DNA of 64,000 nucleotides from Cryptomeria japonica (GCF_030272615.1 NW_026729148.1:82501-146500); one strand, 5' to 3'. Positions 1 through 10,318 are shown, numbered from the stretch's first letter. Numbers and translations are program-made. Notes: a model not told the origin generated them from the sequence alone.

Positions 1-395
1 AGAGACATCCATTTCCCAGGCATATGCCCCCTACGCACTTTTGGTGGTGCACCCCGCACGAACAATCCCGCCTCGACCAGCCTGAACAATTCCCCTCTCG
101 AAGGAAGGCCTCGGCCTTAATCGTCCACGACAAACAGCTCGACGAGGCATGAAGCACCCACGGGAGCCGGAGCACGACGATGCAGAGTCTCGGTTCACAG
201 GAGCCTGGGAAGAACATCCCGTACGGAACCCTTTACCCGAAAACATCCGAACCGCACATGCTCGCGACAGTCCTGCCGTTAGAGAATGCACCGTGCACGC
301 GACCGAGTAAGGCCACTCAGAGACATCCATTTCCCAGGTATATGCCCCCTACGCACTTTTGGTGGCGCAACTCGCACGAACAGTCCCACCTCGAC
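1..395. repeat. Dispersed direct duplication (1-77 and 319-395)
   Basis: Bases 1-77 recur at 319-395 with a few substitutions, starting at 'agagacatccatttcccagg' in both. The 241 bases between them are single-copy here. The copies lie 318 bp apart, so they may be remains of a ~318-bp tandem repeat continuing to the left of the window. I see no gene, promoter or transposon end in them. On the orientation proposed for the 35S unit this would be external transcribed spacer or distal intergenic spacer; that placement is inference. Confidence 0.8.
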
Positions 396-1255
396 CCCGT
401 ATACAAGCTTTTTTGCCTCGAAGAGTTCGTCGGAGACGAAGAAGCAACCTTCAGTGCAACCGTAGCACTCTTTTGTGCAACCGCCCAAACAACGCCCCCT
501 CTACCCTCTGTCGAAACACTCGGCATTGCTGCTCCCTAAGGTGAGCTTCTCCTCATAGGCAATTCCGCTCTTATCCGGTCACGTTTGTGTGCCCGAATTT
601 CGCAAGGCAACCTCCATGGGACATGGAAAAGACTCGAGAAGAGAGCTCGCTCACGGGAGAGAGAAGCCAAGGAGACCACGAGAGTGCTGAGAGTGGGACA
701 GCGCTGAATAGGCGGGAGAAGCCTGCGCGTATAAACGGAGATATATATCCAATTGCAACGAAGGAACGTGCCAAAGATCGAGAACAATGGCAGAAATGCT
801 AGTAACGTGCACTTCGGGACCAACGCATCACCGGAAGACAACCGCCAAACATCGAAAGAGTCGCGATGCTCCGCAACCTACGTGCAAAGCGGTCGCACAC
901 CGGGTAAGGGAGTGAGAGCCCCAAACATAGCTGGGCGAGGCGCTCACTCCGCTCTTTAATATCTCGTTAATACCGCCAAGGAAATGGCACAAGCACACAC
1001 ACACAAGCATCCTCGGAAGAGGACAGTTCGAGTGACAGGTCAAATCCAAGAGTTCCGAAGACTACCTCCAGGAACAATCGGGAACAAGACCGATTACAAG
1101 TCGTCGAGTCTGTTACTGGGCGAACACGAGATGCGCACAGGAAATCGATCAGCCCTCACAATGGCCCAAGGCCAGAGATCGGACTGCTACGATTTACCCC
1201 AACAATCATCGTGCCACTCTTCGCAGAGAGGTGATAGACGCCAACGAGCCCGCGC
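396..1255. other. Low-copy spacer, no gene recognised
   Basis: This stretch is neither tandemly repeated nor similar to the arrays to its right. Its open frames are short (under about 105 codons), overlap on both strands and show no familiar motif. An alternating AT run lies near 739-750, but on neither strand does it have the GGGG neighbour seen at the start-site motifs further right. I cannot assign a function. It could be 5' external transcribed spacer if the 18S gene lies to the left. Confidence 0.5.
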
Positions 1256-2028
1256 ATAGCAATCGAGGTGTAAAAAGGGCGTTGAAGGCAGGAAGCCTGG
1301 ACGAAAGAGGCTACGAGGTCACCTCGAAGCGGTCTAAGAATCGGGCGCACTTGGGGCGACTACCAGTGCCAACCCCTTATCCCGCGGTGCGTCCGACACA
1401 CAGAAATTTCCAAGGCGGCCAAGGAGCCTCCCCGCATAGCAATCGGGGTGTGAGGTTACGGATGCAGCATTGATAGCAATCGAGGTGGGAGGCGAAGGAT
1501 GCAGAAGTGAGAGCCGAGGGATGTAGCAGAGATAGCAATCGGGGTGTGTGATGCAGAAGAGATAGCAATCGAGGTGTGCGGTGGGAAGGGCCCAGCAGCC
1601 AGAATGCATGAAGCGACGGATGAAGCAGTGATGACAACCGGGCTGTGAGGAGAGGAGGGATGCAGCCAAGAAAGCAATCAGGGCTCGAGGCAAGGGATGC
1701 ATCAAGGATAGCAATCATGTTGTGAGGCGAGATTCCAAAGGCTAAACGTGAGAGGCTGCAGGGTCGACTCAGAGAGGTCTATGCATGTGAGAGGCTGAAA
1801 GCAAGGTCAACTCGGAGCGGTCTATGCATCGGGCGCGCTTGGGGCGACTACCAGTGCCAACCCCTTATCCCGCGACGCGTCCGACAAAGAGAACGTTCCA
1901 AGGCGGCAGAGGAGGTTACCAGCCGAAGGATGCAGTAGCAATAACAGGTATAGTTCCGCGGCGGCCGAGAAGACTCACCGCATAGGAATCGGGATGCGAG
2001 GCGAGGGATGCGGCGGGAAGGCCCCGAC
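1256..2028. repeat. Decayed left edge of the 188-bp satellite
   Basis: Broken satellite pieces lie here. The sub-motif 'atagcaatcgRggtgtgagg' occurs about eight times between 1256 and 1730 at irregular 30-180 bp spacing. Two copies of the 'ggctagacgg..agaggctgcagg..tcgg..gcat' part lie between 1739 and 1825. Two degenerate monomers carry 'cttggggcgactaccagtg' near 1348 and 1829. Divergence rises toward the left, as expected at the edge of an array homogenised by unequal exchange. Confidence 0.85.
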
Positions 2029-5000
2029 GGCTAAACGGAAGAGGCTGCAGGGCCGCCTCGGAATGGTCCAAGCATCGGACGCGATTGGGACGACTACCAG
2101 TGCCAACCCCTTATCCCGCGATGCGTCCGATACACAGATAGTTCCAAGGCGGCCGAGGAGCCTCACCGCATATCAATCGGGGTGCGAGGCGAGGGATGGG
2201 GCGGGAAGGCCCCAACGGCTAGACGGAAGAGGCTTCAGGGCCACCTCGGAATGCTCCAAGCATCGGACGCGCTTGGGGCGACTACCAGTGCCAACCCCTT
2301 ATCCCGCGATGCGTCCGATACACAGATGGTTCCAAGGCGGCCGAGGAGCCTCACCGCATAGCAATCGGGGGTGCGAGGCGAGGGATGGGGCGGGAAGGCC
2401 CCAACGGCTAGACGGAAGAGGCTTCAGGGCCGCCTCGGAATGGTCCAAGCATCGGACGCGCTTGGGGCGACTACCAGTGACAACCCCTCATCCCGCGATG
2501 CGTCCGATACGAAGATGGTTCCAAGGCGGCCGAGGAGCCTCACCGCATAGCAATCGGGGTGCGAGGTGGGGGATGCGGCGAGATGGCCCCAACGGCTAGA
2601 CGGAAGAGGCCACAGGGCCGCGTCGGAATAGTCCAAGCATCGGACGCGCTTGGGGCGACTACCAGTGACAACCCCTTATCCCGCGATGCGTCCGATACGA
2701 AGATAGTTCCAAGGCGGCCGAGGAGCCTCACCGCATAGCAATCCGGGTGCGAGGTGGGGGATGCGGCGAGATGGCCCCAACGGCTAGACGGAAGAGGCTG
2801 CAGGGCCGCCTCGGAATAGTCCAAGCATCGGACGCGCTTGGGGCGACTACCAGTGACAACCCCTTATCCCGCGATGCTTCCGATACGAAGACAGTTCCAA
2901 GGCGGCCGAGGAGCCTCACCGCATAGCAATGGGGGTGCGAGGTGAGGGATGCGGCGAGATGGCCCCAACGGCTAGACGGAAGAGGCCACAGGGCCGCCTC
3001 GGAATAGTCCAAGCATCGGACGCGCTTGGGGCGACTACCAGTGACAACCCCTTATCCCGCGATGCATCCGATACGAAGATAGTTCCCAGGCGGCCGAGGA
3101 GCCTCACCGCATAGCAATCGGGGTGCGAGGCGAGGGATGCGGCGAGATGGCCCCAAAGGGTAGACGGAAGAGGCTGCGGGGCCGCCTCGGAATAGTCCAA
3201 GCATCGAACGCGCTTGGGGCGACTACCACTGCCAACCCCTTATCCCGCGATGCGTCCGATACACAGATAGTTCCGAGGCGGCCGAGGAGCTGGGGGATGC
3301 GGCGAGATGGCCCCAACGGCTAGACGGAAGAGGCTGCAGGGCCGCCTCGGAATAGTCCAAGCATCGGACGCGCTTGGGGCGACTACCAGTGACAACCCCT
3401 TATCCCGCGATGCGTCCGATACACAGATAGTTCCGAGGCGGCCAAGGAGCCTCACCGCATAGCAATCGTGGTGCGAGGTGGGGGATGCAGCGAGATGGCC
3501 CCAACGGCTAGACGGAAGAGGCTGCAGGGCCGCCTCGGAATGGTCCAAGCATCGGACGCGCTTGGGGCGACTACCACTGCCAACCCCTTATCCCGCGATG
3601 CGTCCGATACACAGATAGTTCCAAGTCGGCCGAGGAGCCTCACCGAATAGCAATCGGGGTGCGAGGCGAGGGATGCGGCGAGAAAGCCCCAACGGCTAGA
3701 GGGAAGAGGCTTCAGGTCCGCCTCGGAATGGTCCAAGCATCGGACGCGCTTGGGGCGACTACCAGTGACAACCCCTTATCCCGCGACGCGTCCGATACAC
3801 AGATAGTTCCAAGGCGGCCGAGGAGCCTCACCGCATAGCAATCGGGGTGCGAGGCGAGGGATGCGGCGAGAAGGACCCAACGGCTAGACGGAAGAGGCTT
3901 CAGGGCCGCCTCGGAATGGTCCAAGCATCGGACGCGCTTGGGGCGACTACCAGTGACAACCCCTTATCCCGCGACGCGTCCGATACACAGATAGTTCCAA
4001 GGCGGCCGAGGAGCCTCACCGCATAGCAATCGGGGTGCGAGGCGAGGGATGCGGCGAGAAGGACCCAACGGCTAGACGGAAGAGGCTTCAGGTCCGCCTC
4101 GGAATGGTCCAAGCATCGGACGCGCTTGGGGCGACTACCAGTGACAACCCCTTATCCCGCGATGCGTCCGATACACAGATAGTTCCAAGGCGGCCGAGGA
4201 GCCTCACCGCATAGCAATCGGGGTGCGAGGCGAGGGATGCGGCGAGAAGGACCCAACGGCTAGACGGAAGAGGCTTCAGGGCCGCCTCGGAATGGTCCAA
4301 GCATCGGACGCGCTTGGGGCGACTACCAGTGACAACCCCTTATCCCGCGACGCGTCCGATACACAGATAGTTCCAAGGCGGCCGAGGAGCCTCACCGCAT
4401 AGCAATCGGGGTGCGAGGCGAGGGATGCGGCAAGAAGGACCCAACGGCTAGACGGAAGAGGCTTCAGGGCCGCCTCGGAATGGTCCAAGCATCGGACGCG
4501 CTTGGGGCGACTACCAGTGACAACCCCTTATCCCGCGACGCGTCCGATACACAGATAGTTCCAAGGCGGCCGAGGAGCCTCACCGCATAGCAATCGGGGT
4601 GCGAGGCGAGGGATGCGGCGAGAAGGACCCAACGGCTAGACGGAAGAGGCTTCAGGTCCGCCTCGGAATGGTCCAAGCATCGGACGCGCTTGGGGCGACT
4701 ACCAGTGACAACCCCTTATCCCGCGACGCGTCCGATACACAGATAGTTCCAAGGCGGCCGAGGAGCCTCACCGCATAGCAATCGGGGTGCGAGGCGAGGG
4801 ATGCGGCGAGAAGGACCCAACGGCTAGACGGAAGAGGCTTCAGGGCCGCCTCGGAATGGTCCAAGCATCGGACGCGCTTGGGGCGACTACCAGTGACAAC
4901 CCCTTATCCCGCGACGCGTCCGATACACAGATAGTTCCAAGGCGGCCGAGGAGCCTCACCGCATAGCAATCGGGGTGCGAGGCGAGGGATGCGGCGAGAA

Positions 5001-6676
5001 GGACCCAACGGCTAGACGGAAGAGGCTTCAGGGCCGCCTCGGAATGGTCCAAGCATCGGACGCGCTTGGGGCGACTACCAGTGACAACCCCTTATCCCGC
5101 GACGCGTCCGATACACAGATAGTTCCAAGGCGGCCGAGGAGCCTCACCGCATAGCAATCGGGGTGCGAGGCGAGGGATGCGGCGAGAAGGACCCAACGGC
5201 TAGACGGAAGAGGCTTCAGGGCCGCCTCGGAATGGTCCAAGCATCGGACGCGCTTGGGGCGACTACCAGTGACAACCCCTTATCCCGCGACGCGTCCGAT
5301 ACACAGATAGTTCCAAGGCGGCCGAGGAGCCTCACCGCATAGCAATCGGGGTGCGAGTCGAGGGATGCGGCGAGAAGGACCCAACGGCTAGACGGAAGAG
5401 GCTTCAGGGCCGCCTCGGAATGGTCCAAGCATCGGACGCGCTTGGGGCGACTACCAGTGACAACCCCTTATCCCGCGACGCGTCCGATACACAGATAGTT
5501 CCAAGGCGGCCGAGGAGCCTCACCGCATAGCAATCGGGGTGCGAGGCGAGGGATGCGGCGAGAAGGACCCAACGGCTAGACGGAAGAGGCTTCAGGGCCG
5601 CCTCGGAATGGTCCAAGCATCGGACGCGCTTGGGGCGACTACCAGTGACAACCCCTTATCCCGCGACGCGTCCGATACACAGATAGTTCCAAGGCGGCCG
5701 AGGAGCCTCACCGCATAGCAATCGGGGTGCGAGGCGAGGGATGCGGCGAGAAGGACCCAACGGCTAGACGGAAGAGGCTTCAGGGCCGCCTCGGAATGGT
5801 CCAAGCATCGGACGCGCTTGGGGCGACTACCAGTGACAACCCCTTATCCCGCGACGCGTCCGATACACAGATAGTTCCAAGGCGGCCGAGGAGCCTCACC
5901 GCATAGCAATCGGGGTGCGAGGCGAGGGATGCGGCGAGAAGGACCCAACGGCTAGACGGAAGAGGCTTCAGGGCCGCCTGGGAATGGTCCATGCATCGCA
6001 CGCGCTTGGGGCGACTACCAGTGACAACCCCTTATCCCGCGACGCGTCCGATACACAGATAGTTCCAAGGCGGCCGAGGAGCCTCACCGCATAGCAATCG
6101 GGGTGCGAGGCGAGGGATGCGGCGAGAAGGACCCAACGGCTAGACGGAAGAGGCTTCAGGGCCGCCTCGGAATGGTCCAAGCATCGGACGCGCTTGGGGC
6201 GACTACCAGTGACAACCCCTTATCCCGCGACGCGTCCGATACACAGATAGTTCCAAGGCGGCCGAGGAGCCTCACCGCATAGCAATCGGGGTGCGAGTCG
6301 AGGGATGCGGCGAGAAGGACCCAACGGCTAGACGGAAGAGGCTTCAGGGCCGCCTCGGAATGGTCCAAGCATCGGACGCGCTTGGGGCGACTACCAGTGA
6401 CAACCCCTTATCCCGCGATGCGTCTGATACACAGATAGTTCCAAGGCGGCCGAGGAGCCTCACCGCATAGCAATCGGGGTGCGAGGCAAGGGATGCGGCG
6501 AGAAGGACCCAACGGCTAGACGGAAGAGGCTTCAGGGCCGCCTCGGAATGGTCCAAGCATCGGACGCGCTTGGGGCGACTACCGTTGCCAACCCCTTATC
6601 CCGCGATGCGTCTGATACACAGATAGTTCCGAGGCGGCCGAGGAGCCTCACCGCATAGCAATCGGGTTGCGAGGCA
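2029..6676. repeat. 188-bp satellite array, about 25 monomers
   Basis: The anchor 'cgcttggggcgactacca' recurs every 188 bp from 2084 to 6568, 25 times. Monomers from about 3650 to 6560 are nearly identical; those from 2029 to 3600 differ by several substitutions. One monomer near 3290 is 26 bp short. The variant 'gcgagtcgaggg' occurs at 5354 and 6294, exactly five monomers apart, and 'caggtccgcc' recurs three monomers apart, which indicates multi-monomer exchanges. The minus strand of each monomer has a 70-codon open frame, but 188 is not divisible by three, so frames do not join and coding is unlikely. This is an intergenic-spacer subrepeat or satellite. Confidence 0.95.
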
Positions 6677-6915
6677 GATTATTGGGAAGGGAACCCCCTG
6701 GGATGCGGCTCAAGCAGTGCCCAAAGGGACTGGAATGCGGAATCACATCGAGAGACCCAAATGCTATACGAGGGCTCAAATCGAATTATCGATTTGGCCA
6801 CGACATGGACGCATCGGAACGACTACCTTTGCCGAACCACTCGCAATTGCATCCATACCGAAACCAATAGACATTTCCGTTAGAGCCCTCGCATAGCATT
6901 CGGGAATCTCGCATG

Positions 6916-7001
6916 CCCCTCTAAATCGACCAATGCTGGCGCTCAACGAAAATCCGAGCGCTACCACCGTTCGAGCGCCAGCATTGGTCGAGTTAGAGGG
7001 G
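6916..7001. other. Long hairpin (29-bp arms) beside start motif 1
   Basis: Arms 6916-6944 and 6973-7001 are inverted complements at 28 of 29 positions, around a 28-nt loop containing 'atccgagcgctacc'. Read on the minus strand the hairpin would occupy about +34 to +119 of a transcript starting in the motif at 7031-7040. It has weaker counterparts at the same distance from the next two start motifs, with two compensatory base-pair changes among the three. Its function is unknown; a structured leader or a cruciform are both possible. Confidence 0.85.
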
Positions 7002-7030
7002 CACGGGGGAGAATGCTCCAGTCAACACCT

Positions 7031-7040
7031 CCCCTATATA
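7031..7040 (-). promoter_or_regulatory. Pol I start-site-like motif 1
   Basis: The minus strand reads TATATAGGGG followed by AGG. The known plant 35S rDNA start-site consensus is TATATA(A/G)GGGG, with the start inside the motif. The surrounding block, 'cacctcccctatataag' plus 'ttatttgtccgattctc' on the + strand, is shared by nearly all 13 copies, which is how plant spacer promoters look. The + strand could also be read as a Pol II TATA box, but its repetition within spacer DNA favours Pol I. Confidence 0.65.
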
Positions 7041-7401
7041 AGTTATTTGTCCGATTCTCGCACAACCGTAGTCTGCCTCGTCGAATCAAACAACGGTCCC
7101 AGATTCCGACTTCCGTTCCGTAGAGACCCAAAAGCTAGATGGAGGCTCGCAAGAAAGAGAGTCGGCGCATAGCAATCGGGTTTCTCGAACGTTTAGGGAC
7201 CGAGCTCACTTGCGGATAGGGCAAAATCCGCCAAGCAACCCAAAAGCTAGACGGGGGCTCGAATCGAATCGCCTAGGCGGCCACAACAACGACGTGTTGG
7301 ATCGACTACCAGTGCCAAACCATTCAGCAAGACTAGTCTGTGTCGAGGCCGGATAGAGATTCTCAGAGAGCGCCCGTATAGCATTTAGGAGACCTGCCGC
7401 G

Positions 7402-7490
7402 TCCCTCACACTCGACAAATGGTGGTGCACGTTTATAAATCCGAGCGATCCCAACCCTTTCAAGCACCAACATCGGTCGAGATAGAGGGG
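7402..7490. other. Imperfect long hairpin beside start motif 2
   Basis: Arms 7402-7428 and 7464-7490 pair at 20 of 27 positions around a loop with 'atccgagcgatccc'. Compared with the first hairpin, the innermost stem changed from GGCGC/GCGCC to GGTGC/GCACC, so pairing was kept. It sits at the same distance (about 35 nt) from its start motif. Confidence 0.75.
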
Positions 7491-7520
7491 CACGGAGGGG
7501 GCTGCGTGAGACAACACAGT

Positions 7521-7530
7521 CCCCTATATA
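7521..7530 (-). promoter_or_regulatory. Pol I start-site-like motif 2
   Basis: The minus strand reads TATATAGGGG followed by ACT rather than the AGG of the other copies. The '+ttatttgtccgattctca' flank is conserved. Of the 13 copies this one departs most downstream of the G run, so it may be a weaker or dead promoter. Confidence 0.55.
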
Positions 7531-7842
7531 AGTTATTTGTCCGATTCTCACACATCCGAAGAATGGTCATCAAATCGGACAACAGCCCAAACTTCCGACT
7601 TCCGTCCCAGAAAGCCCAAGAGCTATCTAAAACGTTCATGGCCGGAACTCGATCGCGGCTATACCAGTCCGCCAAGCAACCCAAAAGCTAGACTGGAGCT
7701 CTAGTCGAATCACCTCTGTGGCCATTGCAAGGACGTGTTGGAGCGACTACCATTGCCGAACCATTCCGCAGGTCGAGTCCATACCAAGGCCGCATAGAGA
7801 TTCACGATGAGCTCCTGCATAGCAATCAGGAGACTTGCCGTG

Positions 7843-7930
7843 TCCATCACAATCGATAAATCCTGGTGCAAGATTTTTGCATCCGAGCGCTCCAACCAGT
7901 CGAGCACCAGCATCAATCGACATAAACGGG
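7843..7930. other. Imperfect long hairpin beside start motif 3
   Basis: Arms 7843-7869 and 7904-7930 pair at 17 of 27 positions. TCGAT/ATCGA here replaces TCGAC/GTCGA of the other two hairpins, a second compensatory change. The loop holds 'atccgagcgctccaacc'. Confidence 0.7.
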
Positions 7931-7961
7931 CACGGGGGGAGGATGCTCGAGAACACTACCT

Positions 7962-7971
7962 CCCCTATATA
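7962..7971 (-). promoter_or_regulatory. Pol I start-site-like motif 3
   Basis: The minus strand reads TATATAGGGG followed by AGG. It is the last of the three copies with a long hairpin; the ten copies further right carry a short one instead. Confidence 0.6.
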
Positions 7972-8107
7972 AGTTATTTGTCCGATTCTCAAGCAGCCGA
8001 AGTCTGGTCATCGAATCGGGTCAAAGACCACAACTTCCGACTTTACCCACAATGCAAGTCATCGAATCGAACATCGGCCCCCGAGTCGGACTCCATGCGT
8101 ATGTCAG

Positions 8108-8440
8108 GTCATCGGACCCAAATTCCGCCTTCCTGCGCATGGCGGGCCATCAATATCAACTCGGTCATCGGACCCAAACTCCGCCTTTCTGCGCATGGCA
8201 CGCCTTCAAATCGGTCATCGGACCCAAATTCCGCCTTCCTGTGCATGGCGGGCCATCAACATCAACTCGGTCATCGGACCCAAATTCCGCCTTTCTGCGC
8301 ATGGCACGCCATCAACTCGGTCATCGGACCCAAATTCCGCCTTCCTGCGCATGGCAGGTCATCGGACACAAATTCAGACCTCGCCAATATGCCTACGTAT
8401 CGAATCGGTCATCGGACCCAACTTCCGACTTCATCCATAC
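8108..8440. repeat. ~50-bp minisatellite, 7 units
   Basis: 'gtcatcggacccaaattcc' is repeated seven times at 38-56 bp intervals, alternating longer units ending 'ggccatcaa..tcaactcg' with shorter ones. Related single units occur inside each 311-bp promoter repeat to the right, so this is a local expansion of part of that repeat. Confidence 0.9.
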
Positions 8441-8454
8441 TGTAGGGTCTTTGA

Positions 8455-8476
8455 GGTTGGCGCGGTGCGCTCAACC
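8455..8476. other. Short hairpin, first of ten
   Basis: GGTTGGCGC / GCGC-T-CAACC forms nine pairs with one bulged base and a 3-nt loop. Counterparts lie at 8766, 9077, 9388, 10257, 10414 (decayed), 10571 (weak), 10728, 10948 and 11105, each ending 35 bases before its TATATA. On the minus strand this is about +36 to +57 of the proposed transcript. Confidence 0.75.
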
Positions 8477-8506
8477 CGGGGAGTCGACCCATCGAAGCAT
8501 ACACCT

Positions 8507-8516
8507 CCCCTATATA
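8507..8516 (-). promoter_or_regulatory. Pol I start-site-like motif 4
   Basis: TATATAGGGGAGG on the minus strand, in the first 311-bp repeat. Its context 'cacctcccctatataagc' is identical in motifs 5-7. Confidence 0.6.
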
Positions 8517-8817
8517 AGCTATTTGTCCGATTCCCACACCTGTGTAGTTTGCACCTCTGACCAGGACATCGACCCCAACTTCCGAACTCGACTGCAACGA
8601 CGGCACCAGCGCCTTGGTGCGCACCTTGCGACGCACAGTCCCAACATTCGCCTTCCTGCACATGGCAGGTCATCGGACCCAAATTCCGACCTCGCGAGTA
8701 TGCCTACATATCGAATCGGTCATCGGACACAACTTCCGACTTCATCCATACCGTAGGGTCTTTGAGGTTGGCGCGGTGCGCTCAACCCGGGGAGTCGACC
8801 CAACGAAGCATACACCT

Positions 8818-8827
8818 CCCCTATATA
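8818..8827 (-). promoter_or_regulatory. Pol I start-site-like motif 5
   Basis: TATATAGGGGAGG on the minus strand, 311 bp from motif 4, with an identical core and short hairpin at 8766-8787. Confidence 0.6.
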
Positions 8828-9128
8828 AGCTATTTGTCCGATTCCCACACCTGTGTAGTTTGCACCTCCGATCAGGACATCGACCCCAACTTCCGAACTC
8901 GCCTGCAACGACCGAACCAGCGCCTTGGTGCGCACCTTGCAACGCACAGTGCCAACATTCGCCTTCCTGCACATGGCAGGTCATCGGACCCAAATTCCGA
9001 CCTCGCGAGTATGCCTACATATCGAATCGGTCATCGGACCCAACTTCCGACTTCATCCATACCGTAGGGTCTTTGAGGTTGGCGCGGTGCGCTCAACCCG
9101 GGGAGTCGACCCAACGAAGCATACACCT

Positions 9129-9138
9129 CCCCTATATA
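9129..9138 (-). promoter_or_regulatory. Pol I start-site-like motif 6
   Basis: TATATAGGGGAGG on the minus strand, 311 bp from motif 5, with short hairpin at 9077-9098. Confidence 0.6.
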
Positions 9139-9439
9139 AGCTATTTGTCCGATTCCCACACCTGTGTAGCTTGCACCTCCGATCAGGACATCGACCCCAA
9201 CTTCCGAACTCGACTAAAAAGACCGCACCAGCACCTTGGTGTGCACCTTGCAACGCACAGTGCCAACATTCGCCTTCCTGCACATGGCAGGTCATCGGAC
9301 CCAAATTCCGACCTCATGAGCATACCTACTAATCGAATCGGTCATCGGACCCAACTTCCGACTTCATCCATACCGTAGGGTCTTTGAGGTTGGCGCGGTG
9401 CGCTCAACCTGGGGAGTCGACCCATCGAAGCATACACCT

Positions 9440-9449
9440 CCCCTATATA
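9440..9449 (-). promoter_or_regulatory. Pol I start-site-like motif 7
   Basis: TATATAGGGGAGG on the minus strand, 311 bp from motif 6. The next motif is 869 bp away because a minisatellite has expanded between them. Confidence 0.6.
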
Positions 9450-9549
9450 AGCTATTTGTCCGATTCCGACACCTGTGTAGTTTGCACCTCCGCTCAGGAC
9501 ATCGACCCCAACTTCCGAACTCGCCTGCAACGACCGAACCAGCGCCTTG

Positions 9550-10185
9550 GTGCGCACCAAAAGTGCGCACTTTTGGAGGGCACTTTTGTGCGCTCCAAAG
9601 GTGCGCACTTTTGGAGGGCACTTTTGTGCGCTCCAAAGGTGCGCACTTTTGGAGGGCACTTTTTGGAGGGCACTTTTGTGCGCTCCAAAGGTGCGCACTT
9701 TTGGAGGGCACTTTTTGGAGGGCACTTTTCTGCGCTCCAAAGGTGCGCACTTTTGGAGGGCACTTTTTGGAGGGCACTTTTCTGCGCTCCAAAGGTGCGC
9801 ACTTTTGGAGGGCACTTTTTGGAGGGCACTTTTCTGCGCTCCAAAGGTGCGCACTTTTGGAGGGCACTTTTTGGAGGGCACTTTTCTGCGCTCCAAAGGT
9901 GCGCACTTTTGGAGGGCACTTTTGTGCACTCCAAAGGTGCACACTTTTGGAGGGCACTTTTTGGAGGGCACTTTTCTGCACTCCAAAGGTGCGCACTTTT
10001 GGAGGGCACTTTTTGGAGGGCACTTTTGTGCGCTCCAAAGGTGCGCACTTTTGGAGGGCACTTTTTGGAGGGCACTTTTGTGCGCTCCAAAGGTGCGCAC
10101 TTTTGGAGGGCACTTTTGTGCACTCCAAAGGTGCGCACTTTTGGAGGGCACTTTTCCTGCGCTCCAAAGGTGCACACCTAGGTGA
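9550..10185. repeat. 38/52-bp minisatellite
   Basis: The junction 'gctccaaaggtgcgcac' (or close variants) occurs 13 times with spacings of 38 or 52 bp (one of 39). The longer unit carries a 14-bp internal duplication, 'ttggagggcacttt'. The array grows out of the 'ccttggtgcgcacc' stretch of the fourth 311-bp repeat. Several frames on both strands stay open for 210-320 codons because no unit contains a stop; this is a composition effect and not a gene. Confidence 0.95.
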
Positions 10186-10308
10186 GCACCTTCGACCACA
10201 CCTTGTAGCACACCAAACTCTGACTTTCGACTTCATCCGCAATGCAGGGTCTTTGAGGTTGGCGCAATGCGCACAACCAGGGGAGTCGACCCATCAAACC
10301 CAACACCT

Positions 10309-10318
10309 CCCCTATATA
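10309..10318 (-). promoter_or_regulatory. Pol I start-site-like motif 8
   Basis: TATATAGGGGAGG on the minus strand; first of the 157-bp class, with hairpin at 10257-10278 (loop AAT). Confidence 0.6.

Larger units (their letters stand above)
6677..7060 (-). repeat. Composite promoter repeat A
   Basis: This is a diverged 188-bp-like segment (motifs 'gctatacgagg', 'cgactacctttgccgaacc', 'gcatagcattcggg' in satellite order) followed by a long inverted repeat at 6916-7001 and the Pol I-like start motif at 7031-7040. The same order recurs in the next two composite repeats. It is the copy nearest the presumed 18S side, so it is a candidate for the gene promoter rather than a spacer promoter, unless another lies left of the window. 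Confidence 0.75.
7061..7550 (-). repeat. Composite promoter repeat B
   Basis: It contains a partial satellite-like piece (near 7128-7180, with 'agctagatgg' and 'gcatagcaatcggg'), a fuller one (7237-7395, with 'agctagacggg', 'cgactaccagtgccaaacc' and 'tatagcatttagg'), an imperfect hairpin (7402-7490) and start motif 2. Start motifs 1 and 2 are 490 bp apart. Confidence 0.75.
7551..7990 (-). repeat. Composite promoter repeat C
   Basis: The order is as in A and B: a satellite-like piece near 7678-7830 ('agctagactgg', 'cgactaccattgccgaacc', 'gcatagcaatcagg'), a hairpin (7843-7930) and start motif 3. It is 441 bp from the previous motif. Confidence 0.75.
8441..9549 (-). repeat. 311-bp promoter repeats, about 3.6 copies
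   Basis: Units begin at the block 'gtctttgaggttggcgcgg' near 8446, 8757, 9068 and 9379, a strict 311-bp period. Each holds a short hairpin, a start motif, a 'caccttggtgcgcacctt'-type palindrome-rich stretch and one or two 'gtcatcggacccaa' units. The fourth unit is interrupted after its 'gcgccttggtgcgcacc' sequence by the 38/52-bp minisatellite. Confidence 0.92.

Noticed and set aside
739-760. A further start site at the TA run near 740
   Set aside because: It lacks the GGGG neighbour on either strand and the conserved flank of the other motifs.
396-1255. Transposon or gene fragment in the left low-copy stretch
   Set aside because: No terminal repeats, target duplications, recognisable protein motif or RNA gene could be seen.
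3452-6556. Series of 70-codon minus-strand frames starting MDHSEA in each 188-bp monomer
   Set aside because: The period is not a multiple of three, each frame stops within its neighbour, and the array behaves as a satellite.
1994-8756. Other frames of 200-234 codons on the + strand (1994-2599, 7807-8445, 8052-8756)
   Set aside because: They follow satellite or minisatellite units and start or end at arbitrary points within them.
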